DNA from: Paenibacillus stellifer
GTDB taxonomy: Bacteria; Bacillota; Bacilli; Paenibacillales; Paenibacillaceae
Assembly (NCBI RefSeq): GCF_000758685.1
Contig: NZ_CP009286.1
Location: 3,502,501-3,566,500 of the forward strand
Length of the DNA: 64,000 nt
Direction: 5' to 3'
A program made the translations under genes and the position numbers. Of this stretch, positions 28,215 through 35,918 are shown in pieces (the first letter of the stretch is position 1; every line of letters starts with the position of its first letter). Under the pieces are notes generated by a model. That model was not told the origin of the DNA. It did not search any database and worked only from the letters and a program-made list of their open reading frames with translations.

Positions 28215-28721
28215 ATGGCCATCGAGCAGGTAAAAGCCCATCTCCGTTCTTTCGGAAGAGAGAACGATATCATGGAATTCGCAACATCCAGTGCCACAGT
28301 TGACCAGGCCGCCGCTACCATCGGCGTCATTCCCGCGCGCATCGCGAAGAGTCTTTCCTTTAAGGGTGAAGGCGAGTCCGCCATGCTGATTGTCGCCGCT
28401 GGCGATGCCAAAATTGACAACAAGAAATTCCGGGAGCAGTTCGGCTTCAAAGCCAAAATGCTGACACCGGATGAAGTGCTGGAGCAGACCGGGCATGCCG
28501 TCGGCGGCGTCTGCCCCTTCGGGCTTGCCCGCAAGCTTGAAGTCTACCTCGACGTGTCGCTGAAGCGCTTCGAGACCGTTTTTCCCGCCTGCGGAAGCTC
28601 CAACTCAGCGATTGAGCTGACCTGCGCGGAGCTGGAGCAATACTCCGGCGGCCTCGCCTGGGTCGATGTGTGCAAAGACTGGGAAGATAAAATCGAGACA
28701 GAAGACGGACAAGCCTCCTGA
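28215..28721 (+). CDS. YbaK/EbsC family aminoacyl-tRNA deacylase
   Basis: A 168-residue protein of the YbaK/ProX trans-editing family, which hydrolyses mischarged tRNA such as Cys-tRNA(Pro). Conserved blocks: AKSLSFKGEGESAMLIVAAG, with the catalytic-type Lys in AKSL, and AVGGVCPFGL, the GG-CPFG substrate loop of the family. Length is as usual. GAGAGGAGAG stands before ATG 28215. It follows MarR at 42 bases and could be cotranscribed. Confidence 0.88.
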   Translation: MAIEQVKAHLRSFGRENDIMEFATSSATVDQAAATIGVIPARIAKSLSFKGEGESAMLIVAAGDAKIDNKKFREQFGFKAKMLTPDEVLEQTGHAVGGVCPFGLARKLEVYLDVSLKRFETVFPACGSSNSAIELTCAELEQYSGGLAWVDVCKDWEDKIETEDGQAS

Positions 28722-28747
28722 CCGTGAGAACCCGGCAGCAAACACGG

Positions 28748-28893
28748 GGCTGTCTTACTATGGCTGTCTTGACTGGCTGACTTATGCTCGGCTGTCTTGA
28801 CCGGCTATCTTGCCCTGTGGACTTACCTGGCTGTCTTGCTCGGCTAACTTACCCGGTTGGCTTGCCCGGCTAACTTGCCCGGCTGGCTTGATC
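28748..28893. repeat. 13-bp degenerate minisatellite, about 11 copies
   Basis: Head-to-tail copies of a unit close to GGCTGTCTTGCCC, most 13 bases (range 12-15), with drift among copies (GGCTAACTTACCC, GGTTGGCTTGCCC, GGCTATCTTGCCC). It fills the gap between YbaK and the bidirectional terminator. No coding frame is evident. Confidence 0.8.
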
Positions 28894-28933
28894 AAAAAGG
28901 ACGGAATCCCAGCCAGCGGGATTCCGTCCTTTT
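28894..28933. terminator. Bidirectional terminator
   Basis: Stem AAAAAGGACGGAATCCC / GGGATTCCGTCCTTTT with a seven-base loop, giving T-tracts on both strands. It can serve YbaK (+) and the solute-binding protein remnant (-). Confidence 0.88.
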
Positions 28934-28939
28934 ACCAAT

Positions 28940-29127
28940 CTATTGGGCTGCAGCTTCCTCCGCCTTCACCTTCTCCTCCACCTCTTCGGTGATCAGATTG
29001 CCGCCTTCCTTCTTCCACTTAGCGACAAAGTCGTCGAACGGCTGAATGGGTGCGTCGCCGAGAATAATATTGAGAAAGGTTTCGCTCTCCAGCTTCTGCA
29101 GGCGCGCTCCGTACAGCTCACCAAAAG
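28940..29127 (-). pseudogene. C-terminal remnant of an extracellular solute-binding protein
   Basis: The minus strand ends with a frame reading FGELYGARLQKLESETFLNI, then ILGDAPIQPFDDFVAKWKKE and a tail to TAG at 28940. This is the usual C-terminus of family 1 (LipO-like) sugar-binding lipoproteins of Paenibacillus. Only about 60 codons remain; the 5' part is replaced, at about 29120-29130, by a histidine kinase fragment in another frame. It is not translatable alone. Confidence 0.7.
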
Positions 29128-29657
29128 GGTCACCAGCCTGTCGATCTCCTTCTGTCCGTTAAGTCGCACCAGCCACTGAACTGTGTTCAAGGTGTTATGC
29201 AGAAAATGCGGATTAATTGCTGAGAACGAAAACAAATTCGGCAACCTGCGTATACGACACCGGGGCGGTGACATTCTCGGCCATTCGGATAATTTCCTTA
29301 TTAACCTTACGGAGAGGACCGGATATCCCGCTTCCAGAGCTTCTCCTGCAAAAAAGCGGACATCCTCCAAGATTTGCCCATCCAGCTCGAACTGCTTGGA
29401 AGCGAAATCCAGATTGTCGATGGCATTCTCCAGATTAAGCGCTTCCTGTCTCAGACTTGCGCTGATGCCGTTGTCGATTTTGCCGGAGAGGATTCCGACA
29501 ACCAGCATCGGCAGCAGCGAACCGGCCAGCACATACAGGAGCAAGGAGGACCGGAGAGATTGGGCCGTCCCGAACTGTATCCCCTCTTCGTTCTTGGCAT
29601 AGAGATCCCATCTCTTTCTTGTACGACGGGCAGCAGCTCTTCGGAGGGTACTCTCAT
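29110..29657 (-). pseudogene. YesM-type sensor histidine kinase, decayed
   Basis: ATG 29657 has AGGAGA eight bases upstream and a promoter-like TTGAAG/TAAAAT further up, but the coding frame shifts within the first codons. In the shifted frame a membrane helix (LLLYVLAGSLLPMLVVGILS) and a short piece of sensor domain can be read. The frame then jumps to the His-kinase box INPHFLHNTLNTVQWLVRL, with most of the sensor, the second membrane helix and HAMP missing. After RLVTLL the sequence passes into a solute-binding protein remnant. The gene has thus lost its start, sensor and ATPase domain. It was probably the sensor of a sugar uptake operon. Confidence 0.7.
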
Positions 29658-29879
29658 GTCAGAATCTCCTATCTACGATAAAATATTTGCGCTTTCATTT
29701 TAGCAAATAACGAATCGCTTCAAGGAGTGACACGAGCTTTCATTTCGGGGATAACCGTCTGATATCACTTGACAGATTTCACGGCGAAGATGACCATTTT
29801 CGCACCTCAGCGGTTTTCCGGATTCCGGCGCCAGAATCGGATAGGAGGCTACCCATTAATTGAGTAGCCGACCTTCCAC

Positions 29880-29911
29880 ACCACCGTACGTACCGTTCGG
29901 TATACGGCGGT
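29880..29911 (-). ncRNA. Group II intron domain V
   Basis: On the minus strand ACCGCCGTATACCG pairs with CGGTACGTACGGTGGT around a GAA(C) tip, the catalytic domain V hairpin. It starts directly after the maturase stop codon. Confidence 0.85.
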
Positions 29912-31312
29912 TCAACCGTTTGAGTGCAATTGACGCAAGCGCTCGTACTGGGCAGGGAAGTCATAATACCCTGCCTGTACGAGCCTTTCGTTTGTTACAG
30001 AGCGATTCAATACTGCGCTTCTGGCTATTCGCCAGTAGCCCCGCCTTGTATTTCCCCATTGGTAAGTCTGCCACTCCGGTATCCCCAGCTTTCGCAGATT
30101 TTGTACCTTCGTTCTTGGCTTCTTCCATTGCTTCCAGATGTACATGCGCATCCGCCTTCGCAGCCATTCATTCCAGTTTTGCAGGATTCGCTTCATGTCG
30201 GCTACGTAGAAGTGACCCAGCCAGCCGCGAATGTAGACTTTTACGTTCTCCATTACCTCTCTTGCACTCCTGCCTTGTCTTCGATTCGTGAGCTCTTTCA
30301 GTTTCCTCTTTGCTTTAGCGAGAGATTGCGGATGGGTGCGAATGTACACACCGTTCCCGTTCTTTCCCAGCGCATAGCCGAGGAATTTAAAGTGTTTCTG
30401 CGCCACGACGCTGACGACCTTACTCTTCTGCGGGTTCATTTGAAGTTTTAGCTTCTGCTCCAAGTACGTCCGGCTGGATTCCAGCAGTCGCATGGCTGCT
30501 CGTTTGCTCTTTGCCAGCACGACAATGTCGTCCGCATAGCGGATGACCCTCACGCCTCGGCTCTCCATCTCCTGATCGAATTCGTTCAGATAGACATTTG
30601 ACAAAAGCGGAGACAGCGGCCCGCCTTGCGGCGATCCTTCCTCCGTTGCGCGTCGTACCCCGTTTTCCATGACTCCGCTTTTCAGGTACTTTTTGATCAG
30701 GTCGATGACGCGTTTATCCTCGATCTGTTTGCGCAGCAAGTTCAAAAGAAGCTCATGGTTCAACGTGTCAAAGTATTTCGACAGATCGATTTCAACCGCT
30801 TGTCCATAGCCCTGCTCGGCGTACGTTTTGACTTTCCGAATGGCCTGTTGCGCACTTCGACCCCGGCGGTAGCCATAGCTTCCATCCGAGAAAAGTGGCT
30901 CGAATAACGGTTGCAGCTGCTGGGAGATCGCTTGCTGGATCACCCGATCTACGACGGTCGGGATGCCGAGCTTTCTCACTCCACTTCCATCTGGTTTGGG
31001 GATTTCCTTGCGCCGCACCGGGCTTGGTTTGTATTTCCCTTCCCGGATGCTTTGCAGCAGTTCATCTCTGTTTTCCCGCAGCCACGGAAGCGCCGCCTCT
31101 ACGGTCATCCCATCGATCCCGGGCGCTCCGTGATTACTTTTGACCTGTTTGTACGCCCGGTTCAGATTATCTCTGTCCAGGATGCGTTCCATCAGATCGT
31201 TTGCACCGTCTCTTTCTTTACCTTCCCGAGCTCCGGCACTCCGCACTCCCGCATACTCTTCGTGTTCCACACTATCCCTTTGAGGGCAGCCCTTTCGGTA
31301 TTCTGCTTTCAT
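29912..31312 (-). CDS. ltrA: Group II intron reverse transcriptase/maturase
   Basis: A 466-residue intron-encoded protein. Reverse transcriptase blocks are complete: GAPGIDGMTVEAALPWLREN, IPTVVDRVIQQAISQQLQPL, DGSYGYRRGRSAQQAI, EIDLSKYFDTLNHELL, SPQGGPLSPLLSNVYLNEFD and the active site RYADDIVVLA. The maturase X domain follows (WLGHFYVADMKRILQNWNEW). There is no C-terminal HNH endonuclease, so retrohoming would use an endonuclease-independent route. ATG 31312 has GGAAGGAGA upstream; the frame is open to 31507 but within intron RNA. No frameshift or stop, so it may still be active. Confidence 0.93.
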   Translation of the reverse strand: MKAEYRKGCPQRDSVEHEEYAGVRSAGAREGKERDGANDLMERILDRDNLNRAYKQVKSNHGAPGIDGMTVEAALPWLRENRDELLQSIREGKYKPSPVRRKEIPKPDGSGVRKLGIPTVVDRVIQQAISQQLQPLFEPLFSDGSYGYRRGRSAQQAIRKVKTYAEQGYGQAVEIDLSKYFDTLNHELLLNLLRKQIEDKRVIDLIKKYLKSGVMENGVRRATEEGSPQGGPLSPLLSNVYLNEFDQEMESRGVRVIRYADDIVVLAKSKRAAMRLLESSRTYLEQKLKLQMNPQKSKVVSVVAQKHFKFLGYALGKNGNGVYIRTHPQSLAKAKRKLKELTNRRQGRSAREVMENVKVYIRGWLGHFYVADMKRILQNWNEWLRRRMRMYIWKQWKKPRTKVQNLRKLGIPEWQTYQWGNTRRGYWRIARSAVLNRSVTNERLVQAGYYDFPAQYERLRQLHSNG

Positions 31313-31748
31313 CGCACCGGTTCTCCTTCCAGTCTGTACTCGAGACTTACGATTGTTCAGCCCTTCCGCTTGCCGCTGACGCAACAGGCGTACTATGGCG
31401 TCTGCTGACCTCTCACAACAAGCTTTACTCCGTGTTTCGGATTTTTTTTTTCTCCTACTCCCCGTCTGTGAGATCTCCCCGGGTAAGAGCGATAACTTTC
31501 CCCTCATCTATCTGCCACATTTACATCATGGGATTCGGGCAGTATTGGACTTTGCTTTGTGTGGCAAGCTCGTCCGTCCCATCATGCCTTATATGTGATT
31601 TCTGTTCGTCAGACCGAGGGTTTGCCTCCGGCTTCCTTCAGATTCCGCCTCGCGGCGGACACCCTTGCCTTCAGCTAACAGTTCCTACTGCCAAGCCCGT
31701 AGCGGACTTTCACCGCCGAGTTATCGCCCATGCCGGGCGCACCACAAA

Positions 31749-31789
31749 CAAGCGGGCTCCGCAGCCGATTAAGCCGCGAAGCCCGCTTG
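31749..31789 (-). terminator. Terminator of nifB, interrupted by the intron
   Basis: A strong stem CAAGCGGGCT / AGCCCGCTTG, extended inside by CGCGGC/GCTGCG with a seven-base loop, 18 bases after the nifB stop. On the minus strand it is followed by TTTGTG and then the intron 5' end. Confidence 0.88.
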
Positions 31790-31806
31790 ATTTCATGACC
31801 GAATAT

Positions 31807-33162
31807 TCACCGTTGCTGCGCGGGAGAAGGACAAGCTCCCTGTGGAGAGCAGGAGATGGAAGCGAAGTAACGTTGGTACTTCGCGCATTGCTCCAGCAGT
31901 ACGCTGATCTCTCCTTTACGCGCCAGTGCTGTCAGCCCGGCCCGGGCCAGCCGCTCGGACGGTCCGGGACCGATCGCGGCGCACAGGACGATGGAGCAAT
32001 CCTGCAGCAGCGATACCGTTTCTTCCAGAATCGACGCCTTGTCCGCATCGCCGCAATCGGACTTGCCGTTGCAGTACGCCTGAATCCGCCGCACGCCCAG
32101 CAGCTTCTGCTCCTGACCGGACACTTCATATACGAGGAATTCGCGGGCATGGCCAAAATGCACATTCACCTGGCCCCCGCCCCGCGTCGCCACCGCGATG
32201 CGCATGCTGCCGCGTTCTCCTTCCGCCCCCGAATTGGTTAGGCGCTGCTTGCGCTCTGATACTGTGCGGTCCAGCCGCAGAAGCACTTCTTCCCGGGCCA
32301 CCGGATCGTATTCCCGGGCCGGTGCGGCTTCGGCTTGGAGGCCGATATCGTTGCCAATCATCCCGACCGCGTCTGCGCGGCATTGACGGCAATGCCGCAT
32401 TACCGGCATAAGCGCCTCGCTGCGCGCCTGCACCTCAAGCGTCAGCGAAGTGGCGGGCTCGGTTCGCCCTTCCTTCTCGTACAGACTGCCCGGCGAAATA
32501 ATCAGCGGCATAATATTGTGGGAGAATGCGCCTGCCTCCTTGACCGCTTCGGTCACCTTGATCAGATGGCCGTCATTAACGCCGGGGATCAGCACGGAAT
32601 TGACCTTGACCTTGACGCCCTGCTCGGCAATCTTCCGGATGCCTTCGAGCTGGTTCTGCAGCAGAAGCTCTGCTGCCTCCCTGCCGCGGTAAGCCTTGCC
32701 GCGGAATGACACGGCCCGGTACACCTCCGCCCCGATGTCCGGGTCAACGGTATTAACCGTGACCGTGACATGGCTGATTCCGTACCGGACGATCTCTTCC
32801 GTGTAATCGGGCAGCTTCAGCCCGTTGGTGCTGAGGCATAGCTGCAATTCAGGCAGACCTTCGGACAGCAGTCTGAACGTTTCGAACGTCTCCCGCGGAT
32901 TCGCCAGCGGATCGCCGGGGCCTGCAATGCCGACCACGGTCAGCTGCGGCAGACTCACAAGCGTGCTGCGCACCTTGTCATAGGCCTCCTGCGGCGTAAG
33001 CACTTTGCTGACAACCCCGGGACGGCTCTCGCTGACGCAGTCATATTTGATATTGCAATAATTGCAGTTGATATTGCATTTCGGCGCTACCGCCACATGC
33101 ATGCGGGCAAAGTAATGATGCGCCATTTCGTCATAGCATGGATGGCGCGATTCGTTCGGCAA
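31807..33162 (-). CDS. nifB: NifB: radical SAM cofactor synthase with NifX-like domain
   Basis: A 451-residue protein (from TTG 33162) that builds the carbide-centred 8Fe cluster (NifB-co), precursor of nitrogenase cofactors. The radical SAM motif is CNINCNYC in HVAVAPKCNINCNYCNIKYD, followed by ESRPGVVSKVLTPQEA. The extra 4Fe4S cysteines of NifB are in RHCRQCRADAVG. A NifX-like carrier domain starts near residue 320 (MRIAVATRGGGQVNVHFGHA). The TTG start has AAGGTGG seven to eight bases upstream; GTG codons at 33171 and 33174 lie too close to it. The leader holds a terminator hairpin and an FNR-type box. It lies divergent from the nitrogenase-like operon, whose enzyme it probably supplies. 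Confidence 0.93.
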   Translation of the reverse strand: MPNESRHPCYDEMAHHYFARMHVAVAPKCNINCNYCNIKYDCVSESRPGVVSKVLTPQEAYDKVRSTLVSLPQLTVVGIAGPGDPLANPRETFETFRLLSEGLPELQLCLSTNGLKLPDYTEEIVRYGISHVTVTVNTVDPDIGAEVYRAVSFRGKAYRGREAAELLLQNQLEGIRKIAEQGVKVKVNSVLIPGVNDGHLIKVTEAVKEAGAFSHNIMPLIISPGSLYEKEGRTEPATSLTLEVQARSEALMPVMRHCRQCRADAVGMIGNDIGLQAEAAPAREYDPVAREEVLLRLDRTVSERKQRLTNSGAEGERGSMRIAVATRGGGQVNVHFGHAREFLVYEVSGQEQKLLGVRRIQAYCNGKSDCGDADKASILEETVSLLQDCSIVLCAAIGPGPSERLARAGLTALARKGEISVLLEQCAKYQRYFASISCSPQGACPSPAQQR

Positions 33163-33230
33163 CGCGAACACCACCTTTCAAATTGGTTGTTACATACCGC
33201 AGCCCAAGCTGCATGATGTCTCATAGTGAC

Positions 33231-33275
33231 AAAAAAAGACTTGAAACGGACGGCAAAATGCCATTCGTCTCAAGC
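33231..33275 (-). terminator. Terminator in the nifB leader (attenuator candidate)
   Basis: Minus-strand stem of about 17 pairs (GGCTTGAGACGAATGGCA opposite TGCCGTCCGTTTCAAGTC) with a three-base loop and seven T. No minus-strand gene lies upstream of it, so it must act on the nifB leader transcript itself, about 70 bases before the start codon. Confidence 0.75.
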
Positions 33276-33353
33276 CTCCGGCGAACCGGTTGGCTCGGAA
33301 ATTGCGCGGACTCAAGCGCTAGAGCGCCATACGCCAAATGCGCCACGCCTAAT

Positions 33354-33369
33354 TGTGAATTCCATCACA
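33354..33369. promoter_or_regulatory. FNR-type box upstream of nifB
   Basis: TGTGA-ATTCCA-TCACA, a perfect match to the Bacillus FNR consensus TGTGA-N6-TCACA. A TATGGC -10-like element at 33326-33331 on the minus strand would place the box close to -41.5, the position of an activating FNR site. Anaerobic activation of nifB is inferred; another CRP/FNR-family protein could bind. Confidence 0.65.
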
Positions 33370-33468
33370 ATCACGGGCCAGGATAATACGCCTTATCTGT
33401 GAGCAGACCGAAGGCTCTCTCAAGGAGCTTCAGAGTCTGCATACGGATCAGTCCGTCAGTGCGGCAAA

Positions 33469-33499
33469 AGCCGGACGGCTGCAATGCAGTCATCCGGCT
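33469..33499 (-). terminator. Hairpin in the nifB-permease intergenic region
   Basis: AGCCGGA / TCCGGCT enclosing CTGCAATGCAG; on the minus strand it is followed by TTTT. Role unclear: it could be an RNA structure of a longer nifB leader. Between it and the FNR box another hairpin (GCAGAC/GTCTGC, 33402-33440) is visible. Confidence 0.4.
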
Positions 33500-33739
33500 T
33501 CCTGGTTGTCGGTCAGCCGCGCCTATATCCTATAATTCCCATACACTTTATCTTATTTTAGAACGGGCTCCTGAACCTGTCAACGACGAAATTAACAAAT
33601 CCTAGGCGGAACAGCAGCATCGAGAGTCATTCAGCAACCGAGTGATGTTCCTGCTTGACAAAAAAACAAAGACAAATCAAACTGTACAAAAATTATCAGT
33701 TAAATAGGATTTAAGAAATGGAGAGGGGGTTATCCTTTC

Positions 33740-34825
33740 ATGGCAACCAGGAATATTCCGGTTCTGCTGCGCGCAGGTTTGCGACTATCCGGCATCGCCC
33801 TGATTTGTATTCTATGGGAGGCTCTGCCAAGAAGCGGACTAGTAAATTCGACTTACTTCCCGCCGTTGTCCGCGGTGCTGCAGGAGGTCGTCGATCTTCT
33901 GCAGCACCAGCATCTGCTCGGTCATACGGTAGCGACTTTATGGCGGATGGTGGCGGGCATAGTACCGGCGGTGCTGCTGGCCGTGCCGGCAGGTGCGATT
34001 CTCGCATACTGGCTGCCCGGTCTGACTGAAGGATTGAACCCGCTGTTCCGCATAATGGCCCAGGTCAATCCCTTTTCACTAATGACGGTCTTTCTTCTGT
34101 TCTTCGGCATCGGGGAAAAAGCAAAGCTGATCATCGTCACCTGGGTAGCATTCTGGCCCCTGCTGCAGCATGTGATCAACGGTGTGCAGAATATGGATGC
34201 TGACCTGCTGAAAGCAGCGCGCAGCATGGGAACCTCACCTGCCCGGCTATTCCTGCGCGTCATATTGCCGGGAGCGGCTCCCTCCATTTTGCTGGGAATC
34301 CGAACGTCGATCATCTTGCTGCTGGCTATACTCGTGGCCGGAGAAATGCTGGGAGGCTTGGCCGGACTCGGCTGGCTGCTTCATTGGTCCGGCAATTACT
34401 ATTCGTCGCCATACGCCACGACGCCTATATTTGCCGTTGGTCTATGTATTTCCCTGATTGGCGTGATCCTTAGCTTCGTACTGCGCAAGCTGGAGCGTGA
34501 TCTCTTTTTCTGGAAGCCTCAAGACTCCGTGTGGAGTACGGAATCAGCCTCCCGGGAGCGTCGGGGCAGGCCAAACCGTTATTTTTCCGTTACCGTGTTA
34601 GCGGCTGTCCTGCTTCTTCTCGTGGCGGGAGGCGCGTCAACAGCCCATCTGAGCCGAACGAACGGCAGCTTCGCGGGAGAAGGAGATGTGCCCAGGTCCT
34701 CTTCCAGTGATCATAGCGATCACATGTCTAATATGGATCACATGTCCAATATGCATATGGACTCAGACACTGAGTCCGGACATTCCGGGCATTCGGGTCA
34801 TGGTGCGACATCCGATTCTCCGTGA
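33740..34825 (+). CDS. NitT/TauT-type ABC permease with His/Met-rich tail
   Basis: A 361-residue ABC transporter membrane subunit. Residues 1-255 are a normal SsuC/TauC-like permease with six helices and the EAA loop contacting the ATPase (DADLLKAARSMGTSPARLFL to LPGAAPS). Unlike its relatives (about 250-265 residues) it continues with a charged linker, a seventh hydrophobic helix at about 282-299 and a 60-residue tail with seven His and five Met in residues 325-354 (pattern HSDHMSNMDHMSNMHM, then HSGHSGHG). This tail should lie outside the membrane and bind metal; that is inference. First gene of the plus-strand side; a G-rich site precedes the ATG. No ATPase gene is nearby. Confidence 0.85.
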   Translation: MATRNIPVLLRAGLRLSGIALICILWEALPRSGLVNSTYFPPLSAVLQEVVDLLQHQHLLGHTVATLWRMVAGIVPAVLLAVPAGAILAYWLPGLTEGLNPLFRIMAQVNPFSLMTVFLLFFGIGEKAKLIIVTWVAFWPLLQHVINGVQNMDADLLKAARSMGTSPARLFLRVILPGAAPSILLGIRTSIILLLAILVAGEMLGGLAGLGWLLHWSGNYYSSPYATTPIFAVGLCISLIGVILSFVLRKLERDLFFWKPQDSVWSTESASRERRGRPNRYFSVTVLAAVLLLLVAGGASTAHLSRTNGSFAGEGDVPRSSSSDHSDHMSNMDHMSNMHMDSDTESGHSGHSGHGATSDSP

Positions 34826-34881
34826 ACACTTAGGTAACCTGCCGGTCACCGGACCACAAAACTAATGTCGGGAGGAATCAA

Positions 34882-35634
34882 ATGAATGTGTTAACCAAGC
34901 TTGGCAAACGGTATGCCGCTGTAGCCGCCTTCCTGGTCCTGTGGGAAGCCAGCGTCAGGTTTGAATGGGTAGACCCTCAGTTTATCCCGGCCTTCACTCA
35001 AGTGGTCCGGTTCATCGGCTCACAGGCTGTAACCGGTGAGCTTGCTCACCATGTGCTGATCAGCCTGGGGCGCGCTCTGGGAGGACTTGCCATTGCCCTG
35101 ATTGCAGCCGTGCCGCTCGGGATTGCCCTGGCCGGCTGGTCGGATAAGGCCCGTATTGCCATCGAACCCGTATTGGAGTGGTTCTCTAACATCAATCCGT
35201 TTGTCATGTTTCACATTATCATCGTATTCATGGGGGCCGGCGAGCTGACGAAAGTCACGATTATTGCCTGGGCTTGTGTATGGCCGATTACGTTCAGCAC
35301 GTTGTCCGGCATTATCCATGCCGATGCAGACATTGTCAAAGCGGCGCGTTCATTTGGGCTGAGCCGCTTCCGGCTGACGGCCAAAATCTTGCTCCCCTCT
35401 GCCCTCCCCTACATTTTGACCGGGACGCGGTTGGCTGCAGGCTATTCATTGCTGTTCCTGATCGCGGCCGAAATGATGGGGTCCAGCTCCGGTCTGGGTT
35501 TCATGATCTATACAGCGCAGGCTAATTATCAAATTGTGCAGATGTTCGCCGGTGTTTTGATTATCGCGGTTCTGGCCATCGCTCTGGATGGAATTATGTC
35601 TGCGGCGGGAAAACGGCTGTCCTATCCCTCATAA
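34882..35634 (+). CDS. NitT/TauT-type ABC permease
   Basis: A 250-residue permease of the nitrate/sulfonate/taurine class with six hydrophobic segments and EAA loop DADIVKAARSFGLSRFRLTA then KILLPSALPY. GTCGGGAGG lies before ATG 34882. It follows the tailed permease by 56 bases, so the two are cotranscribed. Two different permeases side by side suggest a heterodimeric membrane channel. An intrinsic terminator lies 147 bases downstream. Confidence 0.88.
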   Translation: MNVLTKLGKRYAAVAAFLVLWEASVRFEWVDPQFIPAFTQVVRFIGSQAVTGELAHHVLISLGRALGGLAIALIAAVPLGIALAGWSDKARIAIEPVLEWFSNINPFVMFHIIIVFMGAGELTKVTIIAWACVWPITFSTLSGIIHADADIVKAARSFGLSRFRLTAKILLPSALPYILTGTRLAAGYSLLFLIAAEMMGSSSGLGFMIYTAQANYQIVQMFAGVLIIAVLAIALDGIMSAAGKRLSYPS

Positions 35635-35695
35635 AATGACAACCATTATAAAAGTTACAAATTATCGAACTAGCTGGTTTATGTATATTCATGCG

Positions 35696-35724
35696 TTGAC
35701 AATTGAGAAAGGCATAGAATAAGC
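35696..35724 (+). promoter_or_regulatory. Candidate promoter of the binding-protein operon
   Basis: A consensus -35 TTGACA at 35696-35701 is followed at 17 bases by a weak ATAAGC. It would start transcription about 60 bases before the terminator hairpin and 185 bases before the solute-binding protein gene. Confidence 0.4.
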
Positions 35725-35780
35725 TTTATTTCATAAATCTCATAAGTTTTATCGGATTTAAAAAGTTGACCAGTTAGCTG

Positions 35781-35826
35781 GAGACTAACGCACTTCCCCC
35801 CGGAAGTTCGCTTAGTCTCTTTTTTA
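35781..35826 (+). terminator. Terminator/attenuator before the solute-binding protein gene
   Basis: Stem GAGACTAACGCACTTCC / GGAAGTTCGCTTAGTCTC with a CCCC loop and a run of six to seven T. It either ends the permease pair transcript or acts as an attenuator of the downstream operon. A small CCAG-TTAG-CTGG hairpin lies just before it and overlaps its foot. Confidence 0.8.
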
Positions 35827-35918
35827 TACTATTCGATGCAGGTGGTGATCAGGTTGAGTTGTTGTAGTTAGAGTTGTTATATTTTAACTTATAAAGATTA
35901 TATTAGGAGTGTGAAAAA

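Larger units (their letters stand above)
29836..31742 (-). mobile_element. Group II intron
   Basis: A complete-looking bacterial group II intron of about 1.9 kb on the minus strand. The 5' end begins GTGCGCCCGGCATGGGCG at 31742; the 3' end has domain V, domain VI (GGCTACTCAATTAATGGGTA then GCC) and closes with CCGAT at about 29836. It encodes a maturase in domain IV. It is inserted six bases after the stem of the nifB terminator, splitting its T-tract. Boundaries are from sequence pattern; the 3' end may be off by a base or two. Confidence 0.88.

Noticed and set aside
33276..33540. S-box, T-box or cobalamin riboswitch in the nifB leader
   Set aside because: Hairpins are present, but none of the conserved core sequences of these classes was found. 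A different or new aptamer cannot be excluded.
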